From NCBI GenBank assembly GCA_036746235.1, contig DAIOEN010000194.1, positions 1-13,873 on the forward strand: a stretch of 13,873 nucleotides of DNA. Reading direction: 5' to 3'. Origin of the DNA: CALARM01 sp036746235. Its GTDB lineage: Bacteria; Vulcanimicrobiota; SpSt-956; JAKJGF01. The notes under the pieces are model-generated. The model made no database searches. It was given only the letters and a program-made list of their open reading frames with translations, and had not been told where the DNA came from. A program made the translations under genes and the position numbers. This document shows positions 1 to 7,054 of this stretch, piece by piece; the stretch's first letter is position 1; the number at the start of each line of letters is the position of its first letter.

Positions 1-62
1 TAAAATTATATATTTTTATATGTTGTTTTATGGATTCGAGGACTTATTCTTATACCTGCAAT

Positions 63-2909
63 TTATTTTTTTTCATCAATAAAACAAAAACTCACTTTAT
101 CACTGAAGAAATATTTTCCTTTTTCTCCAGGACGGCCTTCTCTGAGCAGGATATATTTTAAATTCTTTTTATCAGGTTCTACAAGGTCTCTCAAACGACA
201 TATATATTTCCGAACATCTGCAGCACTTAAACATACATCATATTCCCATCCCCATACTGCTTTATATATATCTTCAACAGATGCGCCATTTCTATTATTA
301 ATAAAAAACAACAAAAGAGAAAGAAGTATTTTTTTCCCGAAAATATTTATTTCACCTTTATTTTTTTCAAAAACAAATTTACCGGGAATATCTATAAAAA
401 ATTCAAATTCATCTTTTTTATTTCTCAATTCTTCAATTTCAGAAAAGCCGGCGATAAATTCTCTGTTACGAAGCTTTATAAAAAAACTTTCTTCAACTTT
501 TTTATTTATTTCATTAAACAGACATTCCAGCTCCCTTTTTTCCCTGGGACTCAATTTATTAAAATATTCTTCCCATCTTTTTTTCAGAAGCTCTTTTTCC
601 TGTCTGCTTTTATTTGAAATTTTACTCATTATATAAAAAAGTTTTGTTAATATATAAGAATTACAGGTTTTTTCAGAAATTTTCATGCCTTCTTTTAACA
701 TTGCATTTTTTTCTATTTCTTTATATTTCATATGATATATATCAGCAAGAATAAGATTGATTTCAATTCTCTCATCTATGAAATCTTCAGGAATTTTTTT
801 CTTTACTTTCAAAATACTTTTTAAGTCCGGACATAATTCCTTAACCTTCAATCTATTCTTTACAAGTTGTATTTCCGCCATTATTTCCAGTTTTTTATCA
901 GACAATTTTATAGCTGTGTTCAGAACATTGGAATATAAATCAATGGCTGTTAAAAACTCTTTTCTATCTTCCAGGACATAGGCAATGTTATACTCACCGT
1001 AAGCAGCACAGATATTATTACCTGCTGCCAGAAAATTCTCACTGCTTTTTTTAAAAAATTCAGCAGCTTTATCTATATTCCCTTTTTCATAAGAAATCCA
1101 TCCAAACCAGTGATAAGAATATGCCATTACAAACTTATCGTTATTTTCTTTTCCTGAAGAGAGATTTTTTTCAAAACATTCCCAGGCTTCATCATATCTC
1201 TGCAGCTTCAAAAGAGCTTTCCCTTTATTCTGAAGCGCCCAGGAAATAAGAACGGAATTACCGATCTGTTTTCCCATTTCAAAACATACGTTAATATGAG
1301 TCAGAGCTTTCTCAAAATTCCCATTATTTAAAAGATTTTTCACCTCTCTCATGAGACTGAATACTATGGCTGTTTTATTATTTTCTTTTTTTGTGACAAC
1401 AGAAAGTAAATGCAATAAATCTTCAGATTTTTTTGATTTCCCTGAAAAATCATAATAAAAAATAAGGCTATTAATTACTTTTACTGTTTTATCCACATTA
1501 CCTGCTTTACGAAAGATATCAAGGCTCTTTTCACAAAATTCTATAGCCTTTGGAATATCATATATATACATATACAGTCTTGTCATGGAATAATAAAAAT
1601 CTCCGAGAAAAGTTTCATCTGTAAGCTCAGTCTGTAAATTTTCGAGTATAATACGAGCTTTCTTCCAGTTTCCCTGAATTATTAACACATCTGCTTTCAA
1701 AATCTTCATATCATCTGTAAGGGGAATATGTCTTTCCAGTAATTCAAGCTTTCTCAGAATCTCTTCATAATATCCCAGAACAGAGAGATTTTTCATAAAT
1801 TTCTGAAAAATTTCTCCGGCTTCTACGTATCTTCCGCAGTTAATCCAGTGATAAAAGGCCTCACCGTAGAACTCCTCATGTTTTGCAAAATATTCACCAA
1901 GTATATTATGAATAATATTTTTTTTATTTTCAGGAAGATTATGACATATATATTCTTTTAAAAGGGGCTGTACGAAATAACTGCAGTTATGGTCTTTTTC
2001 AATAATCATCATGCTTTCCAATGACAGAATAGTCTGTGAAATATTTTTAATACAGCTTATTTCCTGTATAATTTTTACCGGTAAAGGTATACGGCAGAGT
2101 GATAACATTTCGAGAATTTTCTTTTCATCATTTCCGGCACTTCCAAGTAATTTTCCCCAAAATTTTTTACCTATGTATTTTTCTATATCTTCTTCTTTTA
2201 TGATATCTTCAGCTGTGGAAATTCCTGTTATAAGTGAAGCCAATAAATTTCTTAATGTAAGGGGATGACCTTTTGCTCTATCTGATATGACTGTAAAAAT
2301 GTTTCTATCGGAAATCCCTTTGAAATCATGAAAATCAAAAAACTTCTCAATTAGCAACAGAGAATCTTCACGTTCCAATCCTTTGATTCTGTATCTGAAT
2401 ATATCCATAGTTTCAATCTGTTTCATCAAAAGAGACTCATTTGAAATGACATATACACGGGACGTTCTTATATAGGTTTTGACTGTCTTTATAAAAAGCA
2501 TGGAAGATTCCTGATTTATATTCTGGAAAGAATCAATAAAAAAAATATAATTTTTCTTATTTAAAAGATTTATAATATATAAAAGTTTTTCTTCACTCCT
2601 GAGTGGTATTTCCGTTAAACCTTCTTTAATAGATATTTCTCCATGACTTACAAGCCAATCGTCAATTTCCATTAAAATGTTATCCAGAGTCCAGTCTTCC
2701 CGGCATTCCATCCATAGAATTCTATCGTTATATTCTGTATGTTTAATAAGAGTATTGGCCCATTTTAACAGAAGAAAAGTTTTCCCGATACCGGCTATTC
2801 CTTCAATATAGAACAGGTTTATTTCATAAAAAGTTTTTTCAAGCTTTTTTAATTCTTTTTCTCTTCCTGCAAATAAATCGGAAGATTTAGGAAGAATATT
2901 TACATACAT
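63..2909 (-). CDS. STAND-type ATPase with TPR repeats and C-terminal winged-helix DNA-binding domain
   Basis: A 948-residue signal-transduction ATPase, probably a cytoplasmic transcriptional regulator. The N-terminal NTPase module has a Walker A motif GIAGIGKT at residues 37-44 and a hydrophobic strand ending in Asp (YIFFID, 121-126) as Walker B. The GRE of FAGREKEL (15-17) is the usual entry motif of STAND/NB-ARC ATPases. Residues of roughly 380-760 are helical TPR-like repeats (for example AWECFEKNLSSGKENNDKF and KAAEFFKKSSENFLAAG), typical of the sensor part of MalT/AfsR-like proteins. The last ~90 residues resemble an OmpR/PhoB winged helix (SVEDIYKAVWGWEYD, then VRKYICRLRDLVEP). Having this domain at the C-terminus differs from SARP/AfsR regulators, where it is N-terminal, and from MalT, which ends in a LuxR-type HTH. 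The ATG is preceded by GAGGT (acctc on the plus strand at 2916-2920). It is transcribed away from the rest of the cluster. Its ligand and targets are unknown. Confidence 0.9.
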   Translation of the reverse strand: MYVNILPKSSDLFAGREKELKKLEKTFYEINLFYIEGIAGIGKTFLLLKWANTLIKHTEYNDRILWMECREDWTLDNILMEIDDWLVSHGEISIKEGLTEIPLRSEEKLLYIINLLNKKNYIFFIDSFQNINQESSMLFIKTVKTYIRTSRVYVISNESLLMKQIETMDIFRYRIKGLEREDSLLLIEKFFDFHDFKGISDRNIFTVISDRAKGHPLTLRNLLASLITGISTAEDIIKEEDIEKYIGKKFWGKLLGSAGNDEKKILEMLSLCRIPLPVKIIQEISCIKNISQTILSLESMMIIEKDHNCSYFVQPLLKEYICHNLPENKKNIIHNILGEYFAKHEEFYGEAFYHWINCGRYVEAGEIFQKFMKNLSVLGYYEEILRKLELLERHIPLTDDMKILKADVLIIQGNWKKARIILENLQTELTDETFLGDFYYSMTRLYMYIYDIPKAIEFCEKSLDIFRKAGNVDKTVKVINSLIFYYDFSGKSKKSEDLLHLLSVVTKKENNKTAIVFSLMREVKNLLNNGNFEKALTHINVCFEMGKQIGNSVLISWALQNKGKALLKLQRYDEAWECFEKNLSSGKENNDKFVMAYSYHWFGWISYEKGNIDKAAEFFKKSSENFLAAGNNICAAYGEYNIAYVLEDRKEFLTAIDLYSNVLNTAIKLSDKKLEIMAEIQLVKNRLKVKELCPDLKSILKVKKKIPEDFIDERIEINLILADIYHMKYKEIEKNAMLKEGMKISEKTCNSYILTKLFYIMSKISNKSRQEKELLKKRWEEYFNKLSPREKRELECLFNEINKKVEESFFIKLRNREFIAGFSEIEELRNKKDEFEFFIDIPGKFVFEKNKGEINIFGKKILLSLLLFFINNRNGASVEDIYKAVWGWEYDVCLSAADVRKYICRLRDLVEPDKKNLKYILLREGRPGEKGKYFFSDKVSFCFIDEKK

Positions 2910-2936
2910 ATAATTACCTCATAATGGTAAGTGAGT

Positions 2937-2977
2937 AGTGAATAGTGAGCAATGTCCTGTTCTTTTCACTATTCACT
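2937..2977. repeat. Hairpin built from GTGAATA-type heptads
   Basis: Perfect 12-bp inverted repeat: AGTGAATAGTGA at 2937-2948 and TCACTATTCACT at 2966-2977, with a 17-nt loop. The left side reads as successive heptads (GTGAGTA, GTGAATA, GTGAGCA). Related heptad hairpins lie at 12724-12756 and 13797-13830. It sits just upstream of the minus-strand ATPase gene and would form a stem in either transcript. Confidence 0.8.
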
Positions 2978-3056
2978 ATAATAAGATCTTGAAGATTGCA
3001 AGTCAAGATAGAATAAGAAAATAAATATTTCATGATTTATGACATCATTTACGATA
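2966..3056. repeat. Dispersed ~92-bp intergenic repeat, copy 1
   Basis: This stretch aligns with 12745-12838 almost without gaps. Shared blocks include TTCACTATAATAA (with slight change), TGAAGATTGC.AGTCAA.ATAGAAT, AAATAAATATTTCAT.ATTT and GACATCATTT. It begins in the right arm of the heptad hairpin and ends in a GACATcATTT block that also occurs in the promoter modules at 3514 and 5561. No reading frame is conserved, so it is an intergenic element and not a gene remnant. Confidence 0.75.
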
Positions 3057-3118
3057 TCCATAATCCACCGACTAAAATATTTTTCCCTTCTTATAACAGG
3101 TATATGAGATAAAATACA

Positions 3119-3289
3119 TTCACCATTTGGGTGAAATAAAAAAGCGAGTTTACAGGTCAGAAGAAGCGAAAGATAGTCTGTAATGGACTATATAAGGATT
3201 GAAACATAATCCTGCCCGAAAGGGAGCAGACGTCTGACTGGTCTTCAATAGCGAGAGAACTTGTAGAACTTTTAAAGAAGGGAAAGCAA
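3119..3289 (+). other. Folded segment preceding the group II intron fragment
   Basis: This non-coding stretch has a run of short inverted repeats in one orientation. TTCACC/GGTGAA pairs at 3119-3124 and 3130-3135. TAGTC/GACTA pairs at 3174-3178 and 3186-3190. AGGATT/AATCCT pairs at 3195-3200 and 3208-3213. CCC-GAAA-GGG at 3215-3224 has a GNRA tetraloop. Such a series suggests a structured RNA. Because a group II intron maturase N-terminus follows directly, the likeliest reading is leftover group II ribozyme sequence. At ~170 nt it is much shorter than the domain I-III region that normally precedes the intron ORF. An independent small RNA is the alternative. Confidence 0.4.
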
Positions 3290-3427
3290 ATGAGCGTTAA
3301 ACAGACGTGTGCACCCATCAATTATACGACGTGGCACGAAATAAATTGGAAAAAAGCCCATCGTTCTGAATATTTTGGAATAATAGTAAAACACACAAAA
3401 ATTCCTTTATATATAGATTTAATTTAA
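3203..3427 (+). pseudogene. Group II intron reverse transcriptase/maturase N-terminal fragment
   Basis: An open frame runs from 3203 to a TAA at 3425-3427. The likely native start is the ATG at 3290, preceded by AAGGGA, giving 45 codons. The stretch beginning MSVKQTCAPINYTTWHEI and continuing NWKKAHRS matches my memory of the N-terminal (RVT_N) region of group II intron reverse transcriptases, where a W..I.W.KAHR.V pattern precedes the LQ.RI.KA segment. After HRS the similarity stops and the frame runs into AT-rich sequence and a stop. No reverse transcriptase core or domain V follows. I infer a dead fragment whose 3' part was deleted or never copied. The match is short and was made by eye. 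Confidence 0.5.
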
Positions 3428-3513
3428 ATAATATTAAATATTATTATATATAATACCATAAAGATTAAGTGTCAATAGATAAAATACAAAATCACTAAAA
3501 ATATACAGTTGAA

Positions 3514-3572
3514 TTGTGACATAATTTGTGACAGAGCAGGGACTTACATGCAGGTATAAATTGAAATATAAT
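3514..3572 (+). promoter_or_regulatory. Promoter module A with 12-bp-period TTGTGACA repeat
   Basis: TTGTGACA occurs at 3514-3521 and again at 3526-3533, one 12-bp period apart. A possible -35 (CTTACA, 3543-3548) and a perfect -10 (TATAAT, 3567-3572) follow, with an 18-bp spacer. Nearly the same sequence recurs at 5561-5620. The direct repeat would suit tandem binding by a regulator. It lies 67 bp upstream of the first head-sharing gene and probably drives 3640-5520. Confidence 0.6.
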
Positions 3573-3639
3573 AATTTATATGCGATAAAACAGTATCAGT
3601 ATGAAATAATATAAAAATAAAAAAAAGGAGAAGATAATT

Positions 3640-3797
3640 ATGCAGATAGGTAATGTTAATAATATTCTGAACCCAATAAATATAAAAATACAGAATAAGT
3701 CTACAGATTTACAGTCACCTGCTGACTCATTTCAGCATGCTTCAGGCAACGATGAATCCTGTGACCTGGAGAAGCAACTGGCGCAACTGGCTGCCAG
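3640..3797 (+). repeat. 158-bp gene-head duplication, copy 1
   Basis: 3640-3797 and 4075-4232 align without gaps over 158 bp, with about 9 mismatches by my hand count. The similarity also covers the ribosome-binding region just upstream (AGGAGAAG.TAATT). It ends abruptly after the LEKQLAQLA codons. This is a recent partial duplication, or a tail replacement following a full duplication. Confidence 0.9.
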
Positions 3798-4002
3798 GAT
3801 AGATAAAGGAAATGAGGAGTTTGAACGTATAAATTCCACTAAAGAAATCCCAAAATCACTGTTGATAGGTGGAGCTGCTATTATAGCAGGAACGACTGTA
3901 GCAGGATTTACTGTTGGATGGTCGCAAACTATTGCCTGCCTTGTTTGCTGTTCGGCTGTAGCTGGTTTCTCCTGGATTGCAGCGGCAACCGGGATGATAT
4001 GA
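3640..4002 (+). CDS. Small head-sharing protein with C-terminal hydrophobic hairpin (family 1)
   Basis: A 120-residue protein of unknown family. Residues 1-52 (MQIGNVNNILN... to ...LEKQLAQLA) are nearly identical to the start of the next gene, then the two diverge completely. After a short charged linker (residues 54-72) come two hydrophobic Gly/Ala-rich segments at about 74-94 and 98-119, separated by only a few residues. This suggests a membrane hairpin. Three cysteines (100, 103, 104) lie in the second segment. There is no N-terminal signal peptide. The start is supported by aaAGGAGaag 9 bases upstream. The stop falls inside a 14-bp tandem duplication. It is first in a probable operon after promoter module A. 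Its function is unknown; a secreted or membrane-inserting effector-like protein is a guess from architecture. Confidence 0.75.
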   Translation: MQIGNVNNILNPINIKIQNKSTDLQSPADSFQHASGNDESCDLEKQLAQLAARIDKGNEEFERINSTKEIPKSLLIGGAAIIAGTTVAGFTVGWSQTIACLVCCSAVAGFSWIAAATGMI

Positions 4003-4015
4003 CCGGGATGATATG
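3988..4015 (+). repeat. 14-bp tandem duplication over the stop codon
   Basis: ACCGGGATGATATG occurs at 3988-4001 and again at 4002-4015. The TGA stop of the 120-aa gene (4000-4002) is made at the junction of the two copies. With a single copy the frame would end one codon later, as ...MIC-stop. Confidence 0.9.
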
Positions 4016-4074
4016 TTAAAGCTCTATAGGCGCAAGCAATATTTATTTATAGAAAGAAAGAGGAGAAGTTAATT

Positions 4075-4232
4075 ATGCAGATAGGTAATGTTAATAATAT
4101 TCTGAACCAAATAAATATAAAATTACAGGATAAGTCTACAGATTTACAGTCACCTGCTGACTCATTTCAGCATGCTTCAGGCAACGATAAATTCTATGAA
4201 CTAGAGAAGCAACTGGCGCAACTGGCTACCAG
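4075..4232 (+). repeat. 158-bp gene-head duplication, copy 2
   Basis: Partner of 3640-3797, with about 9 differences in 158 bp. The differences cluster around codons 38-43. The sequences share nothing obvious beyond the ACCAG/GCCAG at the end of the block. Confidence 0.9.
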
Positions 4233-4905
4233 TACAACAGATACTGGATTATATTCATCTCATACAAAGCTAACTGAACGTCAAAGCGCTCTTATACAAC
4301 TGGCATTAACAATTAAAAACGAAATTGATGATGCAATTAATGAGTCTCCATATACTAATAAAAAACATGATTATAAGTATGCCCGGACTTTTATTTTAAA
4401 TAATATATCTGGTAATCTTATCGACAATAAGGGTAGTGATGAACAATCTATTGTTACTACTATTGCACAGGTTACCCTGAGCCTTTTAGACCAACTAGGG
4501 AATAATAGAGGTTATGATTTAATGGATGATGTAGAGGAGTATGTACAGAAAGCAGGATGTAAGGTAATGCTTTCAATTCCAACTATTACAAGTGAGCAGA
4601 AACATATTATTGCTAAAGCTATAAGAAAAAATAGCGTAATTGTTGTCGATAGAGGCAGAAGACAAATATATACTGATGCTTTAGTGAAGCTTTCTAACTT
4701 AGAACGTACCAACAAAATAGCTAAGGAATATCTACCAATAACTTTAGGAACTATGAGTGTTGCTGGAGGTATAAGTGGTATTTTAGGATCGGTTATGGGA
4801 GGAACAGGGATGGGAGTTTGTACAGGCATTTTCGGCGCTGTGTTAGGATATTTTACAATAGAAATAAAAAAAGCCAGTAAAATGGACGAAGAAAATTGTC
4901 TGTAA
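4075..4905 (+). CDS. Head-sharing protein with alternative, longer tail (family 1)
   Basis: A 276-residue protein. Its first 52 residues match the preceding gene, and the remainder is different. Residues about 53-218 are soluble and mostly helical, with no recognised motif. Residues of roughly 222-261 form a Gly-rich hydrophobic stretch (ITLGTMSVAGGISGILGSVM, then GMGVCTGIFGAVLGYF), with spaced glycines as in glycine-zipper membrane hairpins, followed by a short charged end. There is no N-terminal signal peptide. It starts 72 bp after the previous stop, with AGAGGAGAAG before the ATG, so it is probably co-transcribed. The head/tail arrangement suggests a common targeting or chaperone-binding head with swappable tails. 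That is inference, and I cannot name a family. Confidence 0.8.
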   Translation: MQIGNVNNILNQINIKLQDKSTDLQSPADSFQHASGNDKFYELEKQLAQLATSTTDTGLYSSHTKLTERQSALIQLALTIKNEIDDAINESPYTNKKHDYKYARTFILNNISGNLIDNKGSDEQSIVTTIAQVTLSLLDQLGNNRGYDLMDDVEEYVQKAGCKVMLSIPTITSEQKHIIAKAIRKNSVIVVDRGRRQIYTDALVKLSNLERTNKIAKEYLPITLGTMSVAGGISGILGSVMGGTGMGVCTGIFGAVLGYFTIEIKKASKMDEENCL

Positions 4906-4944
4906 ATTTATACAATTACATATTATAAGGAAAGTGTGAAATCT

Positions 4945-5520
4945 ATGCAAATTTTTAACAAGTTGATAGTTTATATTTTATTTTTATTATTTTTATTGAT
5001 TATCAATGTAGCCTGCTTTAGTGAAAGCGAAGAAAAAAAGGCTAAAAAATGTGAAGATTTAATAAATAAAGGTAATATTATTTCAGCAACATTTCCCAAG
5101 AAAGCAATAGCATTTTATGACCAGGCTTTCGTAATTAATCCTAAAAGCACAGAAGCTTTAATCTGCAAAGGTAGTATTTGGCAACGTCAAAACAATTATG
5201 ATGAAGCTTTGAAATGTTATGATAAAGCCATAGAAATTGATAATTCTGCTAAAGCATGGGAAGCTAAAGCATGGGTTTTGGAAAAAATGAAAAAATTGGA
5301 TGAAGCTATAAAGTGTTATGAAGCACTAACAGCTTTAGATCCAAAAAATGAAGAGGAAACTTTTTATGTTACATCTGCCTGGGAAAAGAAAGGAGATCTG
5401 CTGGTAACAGAAAGAAAATATACAGAAGCTATAACAAGTTACAATAAAGCTATAGAAGTAAATCCTAAATTCGCTAAACAGGTTCAAGAAAAAATTGATG
5501 CATTACCAACAAAATATTAG
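4945..5520 (+). CDS. Exported TPR-repeat protein
   Basis: A protein of 191 residues from the ATG at 4945. An in-frame GTG at 4936 is possible, but it lies only 4 bases after the AAGGA site. The N-terminus has a hydrophobic signal segment (LIVYILFLLFLLIINVA) followed by Cys24. The residue at -3 from that Cys is Asn, so it is a poor lipobox: lipoprotein, cleaved signal peptide and membrane anchor are all possible. The mature part holds at least three TPR units, visible as NNYDEALKCYDKAIEIDN, KKLDEAIKCYEALTALDP and RKYTEAITSYNKAIEVNP. Such proteins act as protein-binding scaffolds in the envelope. It follows the two head-sharing genes by 39 bp and probably belongs to their operon, so it may bind them or their export apparatus. 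That partnership is inference. Confidence 0.85.
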   Translation: MQIFNKLIVYILFLLFLLIINVACFSESEEKKAKKCEDLINKGNIISATFPKKAIAFYDQAFVINPKSTEALICKGSIWQRQNNYDEALKCYDKAIEIDNSAKAWEAKAWVLEKMKKLDEAIKCYEALTALDPKNEEETFYVTSAWEKKGDLLVTERKYTEAITSYNKAIEVNPKFAKQVQEKIDALPTKY

Positions 5521-5560
5521 ATAACATTTACAGTAACTGTTTTATTATACCACCAGGATA

Positions 5561-5620
5561 ATTATGACATAATTTGTGACATATCAGGGACTTACCTGCA
5601 GAAATAAATTGAAGTATAAT
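5561..5620 (+). promoter_or_regulatory. Promoter module B, near-copy of module A
   Basis: It carries ATGACATAATTTGTGACA (5564-5581), then CAGGGACTTACcTGCAG, then TATAAT at 5615-5620. The 18-bp spacing from CTTACC (5591-5596) matches module A. The following ~10 bases (TAATTTATAT) also match. It lies upstream of the prepilin-like stub and the first family 2 gene, so both clusters should respond to the same signal. Confidence 0.6.
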
Positions 5621-5671
5621 TAATTTATATTAGAGGAAAATTAGTTAACTAAAAATGAAATAAAATATAGG

Positions 5672-5878
5672 ATGTTTTATAAAATTAAAGGATTTACATT
5701 AATAGAAACAATTATATCTATAGGTATTATGGGGATGATAATAGTTTCTGTTTTAAGTGTTTTTGTGACAGGGCTTAATGCTATAAAAGAAAGACGTAAT
5801 AAAGGTGAAATATCAGATTTTACAATAAGCAAGATTAATGAAATTAAAGGGAGGTATTTTAAATGGGTAGTGCTATAA
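5672..5878 (+). CDS. Short prepilin-like (type IV pilin N-terminal) protein, possibly a remnant
   Basis: A 68-residue frame with a clear class III signal, KGFTLIET at residues 6-13, followed by a hydrophobic helix to about residue 33 (IISIGIMGMIIVSVLSVFV). In type IV pilins and pseudopilins the prepilin peptidase cuts after this Gly and the helix packs in the filament. Normal pilins are usually 110 residues or longer. This one has only ~35 residues after the helix and ends inside the next gene (16-bp overlap). Its ATG has only AGG directly in front, a poor ribosome site. The next gene's own GGGAGG lies within its 3' end. It may be a truncated pseudopilin whose tail was replaced by the family 2 cassette, or a real mini-pseudopilin. 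Confidence 0.55.
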   Translation: MFYKIKGFTLIETIISIGIMGMIIVSVLSVFVTGLNAIKERRNKGEISDFTISKINEIKGRYFKWVVL

Positions 5879-6717
5879 CTAACAACAGTGTCAAAAATAA
5901 TCCGTATTTAATTGCCAATCAGACAGGTATTAAAACCAGGGAAACACAACCATCTCTTGATATTAAGCAGGAATCCCCACAAAAATTGAATCCTGAGAAT
6001 CTGAATAAACATCTCAGTGAAACAAAAGATTTTTATACAAAAGATGCAAAAAATTTTACTGATGTAAAGCCAGAGGTAGAGCAGAAAAAGAATCCTGATA
6101 CATTGCAAAACACTCCCGCAGCAATAGAAGAAGATGATGACGATTATACTTTCACAAGACCGGCACCGGCATTCAGTGCCAATGTAAATATGAAATATGA
6201 TACAGGTACTGTCGATGGCACTGCACCCCGGGAAATTAAAGATCTGGCCCATGGTGAAATGGAGGGAAAAACTGCCTATTATAAAAGTGGTAATGTTGCT
6301 ACAGTAATAGACAATGCCTGCAATAATCCGTCACAGTTGCCTGAAGAAAACTATTTTGACAGAAAACAACATATGGCAGTTATGAAAGGGAATGATCCCA
6401 ATAATCCGATAAACTATAATTATATAGTCAAGTCAGATCCTGACGATCCAGATCATGTTACTTTATACGGCGAAGGTACAGGCACTTACGGAACAGGCTG
6501 GGATGGAGATGTTTACAGGGTAGAAGGTCCTGATGGAAAAGTTTCCTATAAATCTGTTATTAGAATGAATAATCAGAAAAATGCCATTGTAACAGGAAGC
6601 AGTTCTGTGTCAGGGGAAGGGGTAAACAGGCAGGTTGACTGTTACAGACTGGATTCTATGGACTGTTTGGAGGCTTATAATCGTGACGGAACATTTAACA
6701 GGGACTGGCTGGAATAA
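5863..6717 (+). CDS. Family 2 head protein with soluble tail
   Basis: A 284-residue protein of unknown family. Its head (residues 1 to ~85) matches the 201-aa protein at 9035, with YLIANQTGIK at 15-24, LNPENLNKHL at 42-51 and FYTKDAKNFT at 57-66. The core of the head also matches the protein at 8195. Then comes an acidic linker (EEDDDDY), followed by a Gly/Asp/Asn-rich domain from about 105 to 284. That domain has repeated turn-rich strands (GEGTGTYGTGWDGDVYRVEG) and looks beta-rich and hydrophilic, without membrane segments. Four cysteines are present in total; none makes a known motif. The start is well supported by GGGAGG at 5849-5854. There is no signal peptide, so any export would rely on the head. 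No catalytic motif was recognised. Confidence 0.8.
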   Translation: MGSAITNNSVKNNPYLIANQTGIKTRETQPSLDIKQESPQKLNPENLNKHLSETKDFYTKDAKNFTDVKPEVEQKKNPDTLQNTPAAIEEDDDDYTFTRPAPAFSANVNMKYDTGTVDGTAPREIKDLAHGEMEGKTAYYKSGNVATVIDNACNNPSQLPEENYFDRKQHMAVMKGNDPNNPINYNYIVKSDPDDPDHVTLYGEGTGTYGTGWDGDVYRVEGPDGKVSYKSVIRMNNQKNAIVTGSSSVSGEGVNRQVDCYRLDSMDCLEAYNRDGTFNRDWLE

Positions 6718-6849
6718 AATTTATATATAAATTGAGTATAAGCCAGTAAGAGATCAGTCAGAGGTTTATATAAAAGTTTCAGATGAACACAGTAATAGCT
6801 TAATGTTCAGCTATATTAAAATCATATTAATGAAGGGAGGTATTTAAAA

Positions 6850-7041
6850 ATGGCAGGAAATGTAGGAGGTATAAAATCTACTCCACTTTTTATCAATCAG
6901 AAACCGGCACTTATGTCAAATCTGGGAGTGGCAGATTTTAAGAGCGAACTGGCAAAACTTGGGCCACAGCTTCAAAAAGGACGAGCAGAAGCAGCAAAAG
7001 GACAGATTGATGCATTCCAGAAAATGTTCTTTGAAAAGTAA
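6850..7041 (+). CDS. Small 63-aa helical protein
   Basis: A 63-residue protein whose ribosome site (GGGAGG then TATTTAAAA) is nearly identical to that of the gene at 5863. The first ~25 residues are uncharged and turn-rich (GNVGGIKSTP). The rest is amphipathic helix (VADFKSELAKLGPQL, then AEAAKGQIDAFQKMFFEK). There is no membrane segment or signal. It is followed directly by a strong hairpin. Its size and helical make-up would suit a chaperone, partner or secreted helical protein of the family 2 products, but nothing in the sequence proves a role. Confidence 0.7.
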   Translation: MAGNVGGIKSTPLFINQKPALMSNLGVADFKSELAKLGPQLQKGRAEAAKGQIDAFQKMFFEK

Positions 7042-7054
7042 TTAGAGCTCATTT

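Noticed and set aside
36..62. AGGACTTA...CCTGCA near the left edge, resembling part of promoter modules A and B
   Set aside because: It needs an 8-bp insertion, lacks the TTGTGACA block and the TATAAT, and lies downstream of a minus-strand gene, so it may be chance.
3427..3445. Perfect AT-only palindrome AATAATATT-A-AATATTATT
   Set aside because: In DNA this AT-rich, such palindromes arise easily. It has no GC stem or T-tract to support a terminator.
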